Part shown: piece by piece, positions 14,226-28,100 of the stretch
Layout: every line of letters begins with the position of its first letter
How positions within the stretch are numbered: position 1 is the stretch's first letter
Assembly (NCBI GenBank): GCA_009792885.1
Contig: WMCF01000025.1
Location: forward strand, 7,274,530-7,338,529
Length of the DNA: 64,000 bases
Direction: 5' to 3'
Origin: Eremophila alpestris peregrina
Lineage: Eukaryota > Chordata > Aves > Passeriformes > Alaudidae
Translations under genes and position numbers: made by a program
The notes under the pieces: generated by a model
Database searches by the model: none
What the model saw: the letters and a program-made list of their open reading frames with translations, nothing else
What the model was told of the DNA's origin: nothing

Positions 14226-17200
14226 ATCTTCTTTTCTTTCCTTCATCCACTTGCAGAGTGGCTTCTTAGAGACTTTCTAACTCAGAATCATCTCACCAAG
14301 CAGTCCAGAGGTATTATTCAGAAGCTGATTAATTCCAGCACTAGTGAAGAGTGCAAGAGATTTGCCTGCTTCCTCAGAAAAGATGAGATTATGTTTCTGC
14401 CTCTTGTTTTGCTTTCATTGAGGAATCTCATCTTTCTGTTTTCCTTCTCAGTGCAATGAACAGTGAGGGGATGGGTTTACATAAATGCCTTCAGGCTGCT
14501 TTACTCCACAGCATCCATTCTGCACTTGTCTACTTTTCTGGAATAAAAATGGATGCAAAAAATTGGTGCAGGGGGGGAAGAACATTTGTCTTTTTTCCAA
14601 AGTTCTGTGACTTTTTGTCACTTATGTATTTATGTCTATTTGTTTGCAGATGCTTATATTTTTGAAAAAAAATAATAGTAGGAAAATAAATAGGAAAATA
14701 GCAGTTTCACCACATAGACCTAAAAATGCCAGTATGCTTCTAGAACATCCTTATAAGTACACATCTAGCACTGTAGTGGTCCCAATGCATCATCATAAGA
14801 CTGTTGAATTTTCTCTTGTGGAAGGGTGTATGTTTGACATTTCATTCTCCTTTACCTACATAGAGGAGGAATGTTCCAACAATAGAAAACTCTGTTAATT
14901 AATAGCCACATGCTGCCTAGTATGAATATTAGTCTTACAGCAGCAGTTCCTTCAGGAAAGAGGTGGGAGAGCAATTCCTTCTGCAGAAGGGGAGCATGTG
15001 CAGACCTGTGGCAGCAGAGCCAGTGAGAGACCCATCAGGAATCTGGTGGTGCAGAGGATGACTGCCCTACCCACCAGGAATGACACCGTGAACAAAGGAG
15101 TAAACTTTCTGGGTTTTTTGTTCTACACAAATTAATTGCTTAAGAATCTGATCCCCAAAAGCTCTTTATATGGTCAATATGGTCAATAGAGACACATAAC
15201 ACAGCCATTATATAACGTAATTCAAACGACCCAGAATCTGAGTCATGATTCACACACACACAGAGGACAGCATGATGCCTGAACAAATACTCTTTATTTC
15301 TTATTATTGCTGAGTAAATTGCATCATTGCACTTTCTACAAATGCATTCCTATTGAATGAAAGACACATCCTGACACTCACAGCTATTTTTCCCCATTAA
15401 GAGTAAAATCCCCCAAAAACTTTTTGGATACAGAAGTCATCAAAGTGGAATCCAGCTTCCATTAGATTTAAGCCAAGGCAGAAATTTATAAAGTTAATAA
15501 AACTGGCACTTCTGCAATGAACAACTGAGCATCTGCAGGTCTAATTAGTTGTGCCAGTATCTATGGAATGAGGATCAGCTAGTGCTGAGTGCCTTATCTT
15601 CCTTTTCCCAGGCTTTGGATTTGGGTCACGCAAGAAGCAGTTTTGGCACTTCAGAGCACATTGTAACTTAGTTACTCCACTTCCTGGGAAAATGTCTGTA
15701 TTTGAAATGGTGCAAATTTCTGTTTTAATTTTACCTTTTCCATGGTTCAAGGAATAGAAAAAAAACCAGACTAAGTAGCTGTCATGAATTCATCAGTTTT
15801 ACATACTGGTCAAAATCACCTCCCAAAAAACAGAAATCACAGACAAAGCTGTGGCAGAATACAACTAGCTAAAGACTTTAATTTCTCAAATATGGTGGGA
15901 TTTCCATTTATATTCTCTGCTTTGAGACTGAAAAGTTACTGAAGGTATCATTTAGTTCAAATAGAAATGTGAAAGCCCTCAGGACATACTAAAAAACTAA
16001 ATAGTTTAATATTTACCTGAATGACACCAAGCTCGTACATACCTTTGAGTCAGGATTAACTAATACCTTACCAAAGAGGTCCACTTCACATTTAGATGGC
16101 ACTTCTGCTTTTAGTCAAGCATTGCCAAAATCCCTGCTGTTTCAGAGTATGGACAGTCATTTTTCTCACTAGGATCAAAGGTGACATTCTGAGAGAGCAG
16201 TGATGCAGATTCTGTGCACAGCAGAAGTATGCATTTTTAAACACATATTTTTCAGAAACTGAAATTGAAATACTATTAATTGTTAATCAGTGTGGGATCC
16301 CACAGCCATTCTGGAAAGCCAGGGAGCAGAATCTCTAGAATGTGATTTTTAGGAAATTATAAATTACTCAGCATAATGAATTACAAGCAGTTACTTATCA
16401 AAGCAACTGCTATGGAAGACAGTTCCTGTCTGTAAGTGCGTGGACTAAAGCAGCTTGCATGAAAACCATTTGCCAAATTATTTTGAACAAGCCTTTCTGC
16501 AAAATCTCTGCTCATCCAACTGTGATGTGTTAATTTATTATGCTCTATATAATTACATTCTCATAAATGTGGCATTCTACTTTCACACTGACAAGAACCG
16601 TTTTGTATGCAATTAGTGTCCAGTACTAATGAACTACTGACTACCCTTTTTACTATATAAGACACTCAACAAACAAACACCTTTCACCATCAAGTTATCT
16701 TGACTTCATTTGTCTCTTACTTCATTACAGAAGTCTCTCATTTCCTGTATAAATTCATTCTTGACTAGTTTGATGTCCTCCAGTAGCAGACCTGTTTTTT
16801 CTAGAATGGAATTTAGGACAGTAAAAGATATCCTATGAATATTCCACCAAGAACAATAGCTGCAGTGACATTCTGGGAAATTACTTCTAATAGTAATTTT
16901 AGAAGACACAGATTGTATGGGCTTGATTGTATTATTTTGAATGTCATGGAAATATGAGTATTATTAAATCAAACCATCACCCCCCCACCCCCAAAACAAA
17001 CCCTTGTCACAAAAGATATAATAATATGAAAATTAGGCACAGAGGCAGGAAAATCAAAGGATTAATGAATATTTTTTGAAATATGTATCAGCTATATTGC
17101 TGCATCCTGGAAGCTCTTTTGAAAGCCTAGGTTTCATCAGGGCAGCATCCAGCAGTATCTTGTGCAAGTACCAGCCTTAAATATATATCTTAACTACATA

Positions 17201-18724
17201 ATTATTTCACTATAAACAACAGGTAATAGCTATATTGACTGAATGCTTTCAGGGCTCCTTGACAAAGTGGCTGTAGTCAACAGCAACATCTTGAGTATTG
17301 CAGAGCAATTAGAAAGCCATGGATTTCATCATGTGCTCCACTCTGTCATGGATTAACACACTCACTCCTGGAATGGAAAAAAAAACAGGCTCAGAACTGG
17401 GTCTTTGAGTAAGGACAAGAGAGTGACCTGCCCTTTTTTGCTCCTGCTTAGCTTTAGCAGGCTTTGCCTTAGTTTTAACTTAAAACTTTATTTTTATAAT
17501 ATACAAGTTACCCAAAATCACTGGGGCTGAAAAGGCAGAAAGCCTCCTGCCAGCATCCAGCTCTGGTTTTAAAACCCGACTGCTTTATAACCTCATACCA
17601 TCCTCACACCATGTCTAGCCTACAGTTTTAATACAATGTAATTAGAGCAGGCTGGCAAGCACTTTCAAAGAAATATAATTTTATATGTTAAATAAGTTAA
17701 AGCCCGGGAGCCAACAATACTGTTTGGTATAGACAGGAATGCATCCTGGGAATCTGGCAAACTAACCTATTTTCCTATCACCACCCACCACTTCTTTCAC
17801 AACGTTTATTAAGTGATCACAAGGCTTTCCTTTTAACATTAATAGGAGTACTACTTGTAAATATTTACATGGGCCAGACCTGTGTTCAGACAAAGTGCCT
17901 GCAGGATGACATCAATTACTACGTGTGTGCAAAGTTAGGGCCTGATGAAAAATGTTAGTTGTGGGCCAAGTCAAATAATGGGGCTGATTAAAATGGAGCT
18001 ATGTGTTAAACCAACAAAACAGACCCAATCTCCCAAGGAGGTTGGTAGTTTATTTGAGCTTCTGGGGAGCTCTAGGAAGTTTACTCTTGTAAAATGACAG
18101 ACTAATAGTAAATTGAAATTTTTCTCACAGCTACAAGCTCAGCACCAACAAGAAGCATCTGGAATCAGGCTCATGTGTCATGTAAAAGCAGCTCTTGTCT
18201 GTCTTTTGCTGCTGCTTCACAGTCTTTGTAGTCCAAGCAAAAGCAGTGTACCTGTCAGCATTACTCTTTCTTCTATTACTGTACCACAGAGTTTCAGATT
18301 TAATATTGCTCTGTTCAGTGACCTCCTTTCTCTTCAGCAGAAGCCTTTCTGGACTTGTAATTTAATCCATACTCTAGAGTATAATATTAAATGGTAATTA
18401 TTTTAGAAAGATAAAACATGACTTTTAGTCACTCAAAGACTGAGAAATTTTCAGGGAAAGCAAACTTCAGCATCTTGTAGCAAACCATAATAGTAACATC
18501 AAATCACACTACTGTGCCTTCTTGTATTCAGTTGTTGCACACAGATCTAATCCCCAAATCTCAGTTTGCTGCTTCGGTTTTCTTTCACCTGTCTTGTCAA
18601 TGGAAATTAAAAACATCCCTGATTCAACATATAAACGTTTTATTTAGGAGTATATATTGGGATCTTGACTTCAAAAAAATCCAGTTCTGTTATACCATGC
18701 ACTGAAAATCTTTTACTGAAAATC

Positions 18725-18791
18725 TTTGTATACAATTGTATACAAATTTGATAATTTCAGTATTTTCAAGAAATACTGAAATTATCAAATT
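18725..18791. repeat. Two abutting inverted repeats (palindrome plus 21-bp hairpin)
   Basis: Positions 18725-18746 form a perfect 22-bp palindrome. Positions 18745-18765 and 18771-18791 are perfect 21-bp inverted repeats separated by a 5-nt loop. The two structures share two bases. Just before them, at about 18704-18727, is a direct repeat of ACTGAAAATCTT. Function is unknown; an AT-rich cruciform or a remnant of a small palindromic transposon are both possible. Confidence 0.8.
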
Positions 18792-21276
18792 ATTTCACTT
18801 GGTTTTTAAAGAACAGATAGAACTATTTGTTGTCTAACCACTTCTGGACATAGGTCATTCCAAAATGTTTCTTTTCAGGATTTCTCATACCTTCCATTGA
18901 GGAAAATCCTTCTTTGAAATATATCAAGATGCCAAAAATAAAAATCCACTCCTTCAAGTCACTGAGTTACTGCTATTTTCAGTCTCTTGCAAATGTAAAA
19001 CCATTGTATTATAGCCTGTCTTCATTGTGATCTCAGCCATTTATTTAACAAAGTTATAGAAATAGGCCAGAACACCACGAATCACAAAACAAATCATTGG
19101 TAGGAACCACTTTTTTCTCCCTTCCTGCTTCCACTCTATTCATATCTTCTGCCTTTCTTCTTTGCTTTTATCCCTTCTGATCCCTGGATTAAATTGATTG
19201 TATATTATTTTGCTAGGTACAGGATGGCACAGAGAACCACAGCAGACCCTTGATTTGAAATGGGTTTCTGGAGTTTGCAGGGTTTGTAAATCTCCTAGGA
19301 GACACTGCATTATGTAATATTGAACATATATGTAATACCATGTGTGGTTTTTAAAAAATCACCACTGTGGATCCTGATTCATGTCCTACAGAAAGAATGA
19401 GAATGGCTCATAATGAACAATTGGCTTGGACAAAAAACCTGTAAATATTGTGTAACTCTCTATACAACCTACAGGAAGGCAACTTCTTGGCCGGAAGCAC
19501 ACAATTGACTCATTTCTTTATCTCCCTGTCCACTGCAGTCATAAGGGAAAATACAATTGTTCTTAGAAGGGTAACACTCTGGCAAGTTTCCTCTGAAGTT
19601 AGGAAAGGTATTTTATTGCATGTCACATGTGTCTGTAGAGTGACCTCTTGCATTAGGAATACAGCAACAGAGGATGTGGAACACAGAAACAGGAGGATAT
19701 TTGGTATCCTTTGAGTTCTAATTTTAAGCTTTCATATACCCCTTTACTCCACCTGGTGGGAAGCACAGAAGTAAATTTTTCAGCAGAAAAAAATGTCCAG
19801 TGTCTTAAAGAACAGTGGGAAGGAGGAAGGACATACAGGCAAAAGGTGAACAGCTCATCTTTCAAAGGCTTCTGCAAGGGTCTTGGCCATTGATTTAATA
19901 CAAGAGTTGCCTCACCTCATGAATGCATGACCTTTAGCTCCAGCTCAGCCAGGCCACAAGAACATTCATATTTTAGCATCTAGCACATAAGAGTTTTCAC
20001 ATTAGTTCTCAGAAGTGCCTACATTATTTGACTGTAAATACAAAAACTTTTTTGTTTCATTTGACAGCACACAGTTGAAACAATTCAAGAAATTCTTTTT
20101 AACAAGTTTCCAGAGTCATTCTCTCCTTCCTTTAAAAAGACAAATCACATCATTTTAGATTCATACCTCCAGGACAATGTGATAATATGCTTCCCCAGAC
20201 CTTCACAGTCACATTAGATGTTTGATTTCTAGGTAAAGCATTTTTTCTTCTCTTTAAGTACTTCTTATTAAGTATTTCTTACACAACAGCTAACTGTCTC
20301 CTCCAAATTTGGTATAAGACTTCCTTCACCACAGAGGGCAGCAGACACTGAAATGATCTCATTTTTGTCTCCTTGTTACTGTTTTGAGAACAGGACCTTG
20401 AAGAGAAAAGATGTGCTTTGTTGCATGATTCCCAAAGGATCTCACAGACTTCACACAATGCCTAGGCAAAGCGCCTAGTTAGACAAAGATTTTTTTTTTA
20501 ATTTTTTTTAAATAAAGGAGAAACAGTTAAAAAAATGTGGAGCCATTCCTACATCTCTCCTTCCCTTCAGCTTAGGAAAAAAAAAGATTTTCTCAGAAAA
20601 CTTACCTTCACTGTATATCCTGGGCATAAATGAGAAAATGTGGGTTTAAAATTAAGAGAAGACTAGATTGTACCTTTCTAAAAGTTAATAATATGTTTTC
20701 CAGCTGAAAAAATAATCAAATTTAAGGAGACTGATCCTCACTGGCAGTTTTCTGTTCATGAGCCACTCTTCCTTTTTTAATGTTTTCATCATATTGCTTC
20801 CAGTCTCTGTCACTTGGTGACTCTGCCTACTACTAACATCACTCTCCTATAGTTCTAATGCTTGTGTTTGTTAACAGCATTGCAGACTACAATCCTCACA
20901 AAGAAAATCTCATTTTGCTGGGTCAGCTACAGCTATTCTGAGAGTTTATTCAGACTTTTTGACCTGTGACCCCTGTTAGGACTGGACCCTCTCCACTGCA
21001 GTAGAAAGAAGGAAAATTAAAAGATTTTTGAAAAAAGAAGAAAAAGAGATAAACACATTTTCTTTAACTGACCATCTAATTACATTTGAACCATGGCAGC
21101 ACAGCAGCTTTAAAAAAAAAAACCCTGAACACTTAGGCCAATGTTAATGGAAAAAGCCACAGTTTCAGAAGGGGTTTTGATGGCATGTGGCACTAAGAGG
21201 TATACTCCAGTTCCTCAGAAGAACTGGGAACCATTGCCACAGTGAATGTTACATCCTGAGAATGGAGATGAATACC

Positions 21277-21280
<4 letters not shown>

Positions 21281-21310
<30 letters not shown>

Positions 21311-21332
21311 NAAAAAAAAAAAAAAAAAAAAA
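21281..21332. repeat. Poly-A tract with single N at 21311 (assembly joint)
   Basis: A run of 30 A, one N, then 21 A. The single N inside a homopolymer is a typical placeholder where two contigs were abutted, so the true length is unknown. A genuine poly-A of this size could be the tail of a retrocopy, but I recognise no parental gene in the sequence to its left. Confidence 0.85.
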
Positions 21333-21626
21333 GAAACAAAGCAAATAGCAGGAAAAAAAAAGGGCTACCATAATACAGGCTGAGCATCTCCAGAATGCCT
21401 TTGGTTCCTCTTCATAAGCAGGAGTCTTGCTTCAGCAAAAGATTGCTAGTACTTCAATGCATAAATATTTCCTGGGTATTGATTCAATTCTATAGTTAAA
21501 ATATTCCTAGATCAGTATCTAAGCAGTACAGATATTCAACAGCTCAGTGTCAAGTCCTTAATGCTTAGAAAATTCAGTCCCACACTTTGCAATTTCATGA
21601 AACTTTAATATATGAAAATAGTATTG

Positions 21627-21632
21627 TTTATT
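21627..21632 (-). terminator. Candidate UPP1 polyadenylation signal
   Basis: Minus-strand AATAAA lies about 490 bp downstream of the UPP1 stop codon. An ATTAAA occurs nearby at 21604-21609. Several A-rich hexamers exist in this AT-rich stretch, so the assignment is tentative. Confidence 0.35.
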
Positions 21633-22123
21633 TTTCAAAGTCTGCAAAAAAAAGAAAAACTGTTTCACTTCAAGTTTTCTTTACAAGTGAAGCAACAAAG
21701 ACAATTATAACTTATATAATTTTTTATAACAACAAGAAAATTATTCCAATTTTTTAGTTATTTTGCTGGTATGGTACGTACTTGGCAATAAAGTTTCATT
21801 TTCTCTCTAGTATTTCTTTTACAGCAGGGATAAATAAAGTTTTTACATGTATTATCACAGGCTTGTCCTTCACAACAGATCCACTTTCCAATTCACAGAA
21901 AAGTAAGTTTTATATCCAGCAATGCATAACTAAGCAAAACTTAACTGAAGTCCATTCAGCACATTCAGTTCCCAAGGAACAGTGAAATAAATTATTAATT
22001 TCCACTGACAAATGGAATGTTGTAAGTTATTCTGAGGCAAAAGACCTGTAATGCACAAAAGTCATAACCATGACTGGATCTGTATAAAGGCCTTCTCCTT
22101 CTCTAAAACACGAGATGAAGATT

Positions 22124-25100
22124 TCATACTTTCCCGAGACTTTTCTTAATGAAATATCCCACTAACTTCTGCGGCCTCTGCTGGTACTCCACCAGGACAT
22201 CATGTGAGCTGGTGATTTGATCCCCTTCGAGCCGATTCAGAAGAGTGACACACACCACAGCAGCTAGAAATTAAAAGACAGCATTAGTTAGGAATGACAC
22301 TCTTGCATTTTACAGTCCAGAAGCATAAACATTTGAACAAACCACTAGAACAGAAACACAAGAGAAAACAAACCCCAAGAAAGAGTGTGCAGTACCATGA
22401 GATGCTAGGAGATTAGCATGCTGTGGATGATACAAGGTAGAAGTAGTTCAAGAGAACTGCTTGCTACACTAATAAAGCCAGAGCTCTCAGGCAGAGCTGC
22501 AGACACTTATTGCTATATCATTATTCCTATGTTTTCCTTGATAGGAAGTATAGTACCCCTGACATGACTGGTAGGAAGTGACCTGACCCACTGTTCTAGC
22601 AGAGCCAGGTACAGTCCTCCACTGAGTGCCTGTGCTGTAGGTGCCATCCCTCAGGAAGCAGCAAATAAGCTGCCTCTACATTCATGGACAAGGAACACTG
22701 CAAGCACATGAGGACCCCAGGGATCATCTCAGGTTGATATGCTGCTGCCTTTTGGTAATCAGAGCCCCAAAGGCAAAACCCCTCCTTTTCACTCAAGCTC
22801 GTCTATCACTCAACCCTGTAACTCTGGTCTGTCTGGGGCTTCTGCCAGTGGCAATTTGCAGAGCACAAACAGTAAACACACATTACAGACCTACAAAGCA
22901 GAGACAGCAAAAGGCCTCCTGAATTGCTCAGGGGTAGTTCTGGCTGGGTTTTTCATCCGTTTCAAGGCAGTAATAACTGAGTGTGTTTGATATAACCATT
23001 GGCCTTTTTGCTTATATTTCATCATTTTGACCTCCTCAAGCTTAATGGAGTTTGAGAAACATCAGTGTTTTAAATCAGCACATTCCTTGCCAAGGAAGGT
23101 GAGGAAAGACAGTCAGTATGATAAGAAGAAAGGCACTGTATTACATTAATTGTAATTGCCCTTTTTTACATACCTTGCATAAAAAATATTTAACTCATGA
23201 TTTTGAATGGCTTATTCAAAATGCTACCAAAAAATCCTCAACTATTTAAGAATCATATTCTTAGGTCTACAGAAAATAATTATGTGTTCCATTTGATATG
23301 AAAGTACAGAAACTGAGTATAGTTACATATATAGAGATCTGAGAATCACCTGATTGCTTAAACTAAGCAGTTGCTTTCTGTAAACTTCAAAAGCTAACTG
23401 GAGAAAACAAATGAATGCCACAGGGTAATTTGGTACTTTAATGATTTACATGGTTGCCATGGGCTGGAATAGCAAATGACAGAAGTAAACTGTGTAGAAA
23501 CTGCATGATAAGCTGTGACACAACTGACACAAATCAAAAAATCATAGCAACAAAATTATAAGCAGAAGTATCTTTTATATACATTTATATCTGCAGAAGG
23601 TATGTTAACATTCCTTTGCAGTTTTTAGCCACAAACCTCCTGCAATACAGAAGATTTCCTATAGCCTGGATAAAGTGACTTAGTTTACCTTTGACACCAC
23701 TGAGATTACACATTGCAGCAAATACAGAAGACTCCATCTCAATGTTTCTGACACCAGAGTCATAAGCATTCTTCAAATATTGCAATTTTTCTTCTTCATC
23801 ATATAAGCAGATTGCACCATCCAACCTGCCCTGTCCTAGAAAGTAATTTTGTAGAACATTTCAGAGTGATGAAGTCACAGAGCAAATTCAATTTTGAAAA
23901 CACACAGTTATTACAGTTCCCTACACACAGTGTTCAGCTTTTACTACTATTCTTTATTTTTGTGCACAAGACAAATAAGACAAAGTGATTCTTAGCTATT
24001 GCTAGAGAGTATACATATTATTTGTTTTCTTTATAATGTGAATCATGGTAATTTAGTCTTCTGCAGCTTCAATTCTCAAATTCATAAACAGAAAAATGTA
24101 CATAGTATATTCCCACACATACAAAAAGTATCAAAATTCCACAGGAAACTTTAGGTTGTATGAAAGGGCTGCGTTTTTATTATGTCTCATCACTGTCTAA
24201 AAAACCCACCAGGCTTAAAAATGCTTCCCTGTTTCTACCTTAAAAGGATGAACAGTTTATTACTTAGAGACTTTCCAAGGTAAGAGATATAGAGTCTCTT
24301 AAGCTAACTAGTTAATATCATTATAAATTTTGAGAAAAATTTTACTCAAATTATTCAAGAATATCACCGACAGACAAGACAGCAGGAGGTTAAGTACAGT
24401 AGAGTTGAATTACATTGTATTTTACTCAGTATCTTCTTGGATTTGGGAGCTGTACTCCTAAATTAATGTCCTCAATCCTGTTCTCAGCTTTTGCTATATG
24501 AGTTGAAAACATCCCTGGCACTTTTTTAGTGTTGCTTGCACCTGTGGTTGGTGCCTGAGATGCACAAACTGACAGTGTGTGCTTCTGCCCAAGCTGGAGC
24601 ACTATGATAAAGATCATTTGTCACCTACTCAGCAACAGACACAGAAAGTGGGGTCAGGTGCCACTTACAGCCTGTCCTCACAAGGTTTGAAAGATATTTC
24701 TGAATGAACATCTAGATTTGGGAGATCAGAAAAACACCTGAATGCCTGTATGTTTATCCAAAATAGGCCTTGCATGTTTGTATCTCCTACATAGGAGCAT
24801 TGACACAACACAGCAAAATATTATCTTTGGTTGTCGCATCACTTCTTTGCTCAAAGAGAAACAAGTCCCAACCCTTTTTTCAGAAAATATTTATTTTAGG
24901 CACTTAACCAGTGCAAAGAAAACCAACCCTTAACAAGTTACAAATAATTCCCACTCCTCTAATCCCCTAGGGTGCTTCAATAAATCACATAAATTTTGTG
25001 ACAAATATACAGGTATATTTTGTGACAGGTACATGAGAAGTGTATAGTAGATTATATGTACTTCAGAGGATCTATTAAAGCTGGGGAGAAATCTCCACAA

Positions 25101-28100
25101 AATTAAAACTTTGATACAGAAAACTGCTAAGTAAAATGCTTGGTTTTACATTGATGAAAAATTGAGATTTGTGAGACAAGCCAGAGTAGGGAATGCATTC
25201 TGTTCATGAACTGGAAGCTTCATGTTAATATATAATTCAATATTTACCTGTTGCTGCTTACCAATACCCTTCTGTTGGTATCACCCTATCACCAGCCTTA
25301 CCTTCATAGAAATCCAAAGTGCACATGGTGTTTCCAATGACTGTATTGAACTGACCAATTTCTTTACTGCACTGCATCAGCTCCTTAGCCAGCTGTTCAT
25401 CCAGGTTTGTGCTGCGGATTACTGTCTTTCCCAGAACAACCTGTTCCAGCTGAGGTTTGAAGGTGGCATCTACAGACTGCCTAGTTATAACCACTGAGCC
25501 TGGCTCCAGACCTGCAGCAAAAGGAAATAGATATATCTTCACAATGCAGTCAACAAGTGGTTTGTAGACACATAAAAGTTACATCTTGACCCAACCCTGC
25601 TTCTTTTAAAGGTGGCAATTTTGCCTCTGAATCCACCAAGAGAACTCTTTGTCCATGCCAACTTGCATCAGTTTATTATTACTAATAATTCATGACAGGA
25701 ATGAAACGTTTCCTTTTTCACTTCTTTCTTATATTTTCCATACAGGACAGGAACATCCTTCTTCTCACATTGTCAGATCTTTAAGTGCATTTTCCCTATG
25801 AAAAAGCAATGTTGCCTTTACTTTCAAAATTACAGAAGAAAAATTATGCATCTCCTGTGGAAAATTGTTGTGACCATTAATATCTTGCATACAGAGCGAT
25901 GCTTTACTCTCCTGCAAAGACACTTTGATTTGCAGAAAGAAAGGAAGAACTCAAGAGGGGAAATACCTATTCCACCAGAGGTGCCAATGCGAATGATGGT
26001 TATGTCGGAACACTTGGCATGATACAAGAGTTTGATCAGCTCATGCAACATGATTGAAATAGAAGGGATGCCCATACCGTGCTGAAAAGGAAATATAAAT
26101 TAATATTCCACATTCTATAGATAACACAAAATATATATGGAAGAAGCAGCTGAACATTATCTCCTGCCTGATACTGCTTTTTCCAAATGCCACCTAACTC
26201 ATTCACACAAAACCCCCAGCCTCTGGGCCTACAGAAAGACACTGAAACGGCCTACAGATAGACCCCCACTAGCTTTTGCACACTGTGGATGAAATACATG
26301 ATTTCTAAAAATCATGAATTACAGAACATTTATATTCTCAAAAGCATAAAGAGTGTCCTTTCCCAACAGCTGACTAATGCACTTCATCATGGAGCATTTC
26401 CTAAACACAAGACAAACCTCAATATGATTTTTCACCAACCTGAAGTGCTAGTGAATAGTTAAGCTAGTATTTTCAAAACACAGATACCGTGGTTTAGTCT
26501 TGACGTTCAGCAAATGTAAGTCCACATTAGCTCACACAATATTGTGATAATTACAGCTCACAGGAAAGGGTGCAAAATAATACTACAGTTTTGCAATTGC
26601 AATTGAAGCATGTAATTCTATCTACAAATTAAAGCTACAAATTTCTTTAAAATGCTTACATGGGTTGGCAGTACCAATCCCATGGAATGTTTCTCTTAAG
26701 CACAGTTGACAGTGCCATTGGAGATGCATAGCTCTGGGTGTGACACGGACATTTTTCCAATATCCCACATGCACCCACATGACCTTTTTCCCCCATTTTT
26801 CAGGGTACGGAACAGGAATGAGGCAACAGTAACTACTCAAAAAATCTGTAAGGCCATTCCTGCAAAACCTTGGTGGTACCCTGAGGAAAAAGGATGCAAG
26901 AAGGAGCAAAGGTATAGGAGATTTTCCCTCTTAGAGGGAAAGGGCTAGAAAGGAATCCTTAATTAGCTGACTGCACTATTTTTGGGCAGCCTGATTTTGA
27001 CTGAGAAGTATTTAAAAGATACATACATTTAAATGTTCTGCTTTGAACAGTACCAAGCGTGTCAGAGCAGGGGCAGTACTTACGCTGACGGACAGAACAG
27101 GCCCCACTTTGTACATCGCGTAGCGGTCGGTGCCCGCGCAGATGTTGGGGTAGTCACCCCCGGGGCTGCCCAGCCCCAGCTCCTCTGCTATGTAGGCGAT
27201 GAATGCTTTCATCCGGGAAGGACTTCCTCCAACACACACAAACTGGGGTGGGCAGAGTTCAACAAAACAAAATCAGCTGCATGGTTCCGTATGTCAAAGA
27301 ACAACACCGGTGTGCAAACGCCCTCAGTTGGCACAGATTGATCCCCAGATATGGTGCTTCTCATACTCATTCTAAAATGCCACGAAGAATAATTATGGAA
27401 AACAACTCAACTGTCTATACAGCACTCAAATGCCTTCATCCTGTTTAAACTAATTAAAGACAAATATTGACACGAAGACCCAACAAACAGAAGTTGCACC
27501 TGAATAGAGCCTACAGCATTTGCCTTTTTACTGAATGAAAAGAGACAGTCAAAAACTATTATCCTCAGCTTTGTTGGATACCAAAAGTGACAAGAACCCA
27601 CAAAATTTTTCCCCTTCTGCATGTAGTCCTTAACTGCTGGTAGGCTGACACATTAAGTCTTATTCTGAGTACAAGCTCTCTTCTTCTGTAGAAAAGCTCA
27701 GCTTGCTGAACTAAGCAAAGCATCTTACCTTTACATCCCCAAACAACGCTGGAAAATCATGGGTACCGGTCCCAAGAGCAAAATGGTACAAGATGTCTTC
27801 TTTCATTTTCTCCAGGTGAGGGTTGCAGAGATGAATAAAATTCTCTCTGCCAAGACAGGAGCATTGTGAAACATAAAGAATATATACAAACACCTACATT
27901 GAACAGATGACAATTCTTCAAAGTCAAGCAGTCAAAATTTGGGAAATGCCACACATACAAATGCCTGCACTACCTTATTTTGGTTCTTTGTGCATTGTGT
28001 TAAAGAAACCCTAAACTTCATAACTGCTTTATGTCTTATAAAATACCACAAACGACATTTCACATTCAGTTCATCACACAGGATGAAATTACTGAAGAAA

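Larger units (their letters stand above)
14226..21620. other. Intergenic region between ABCA13 and UPP1
   Basis: This is the gap between the ABCA13 start (minus strand) and the presumed UPP1 3' end. It should contain the ABCA13 5' UTR and promoter, but no CpG island marks them. Contents seen: an exon-like minus-strand ORF around 16.7-16.9 kb of unknown identity, a pair of palindromes at 18725-18791, and a poly-A tract with an N at 21281-21332. Otherwise it is AT-rich with no recognisable coding sequence. Confidence 0.5.
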
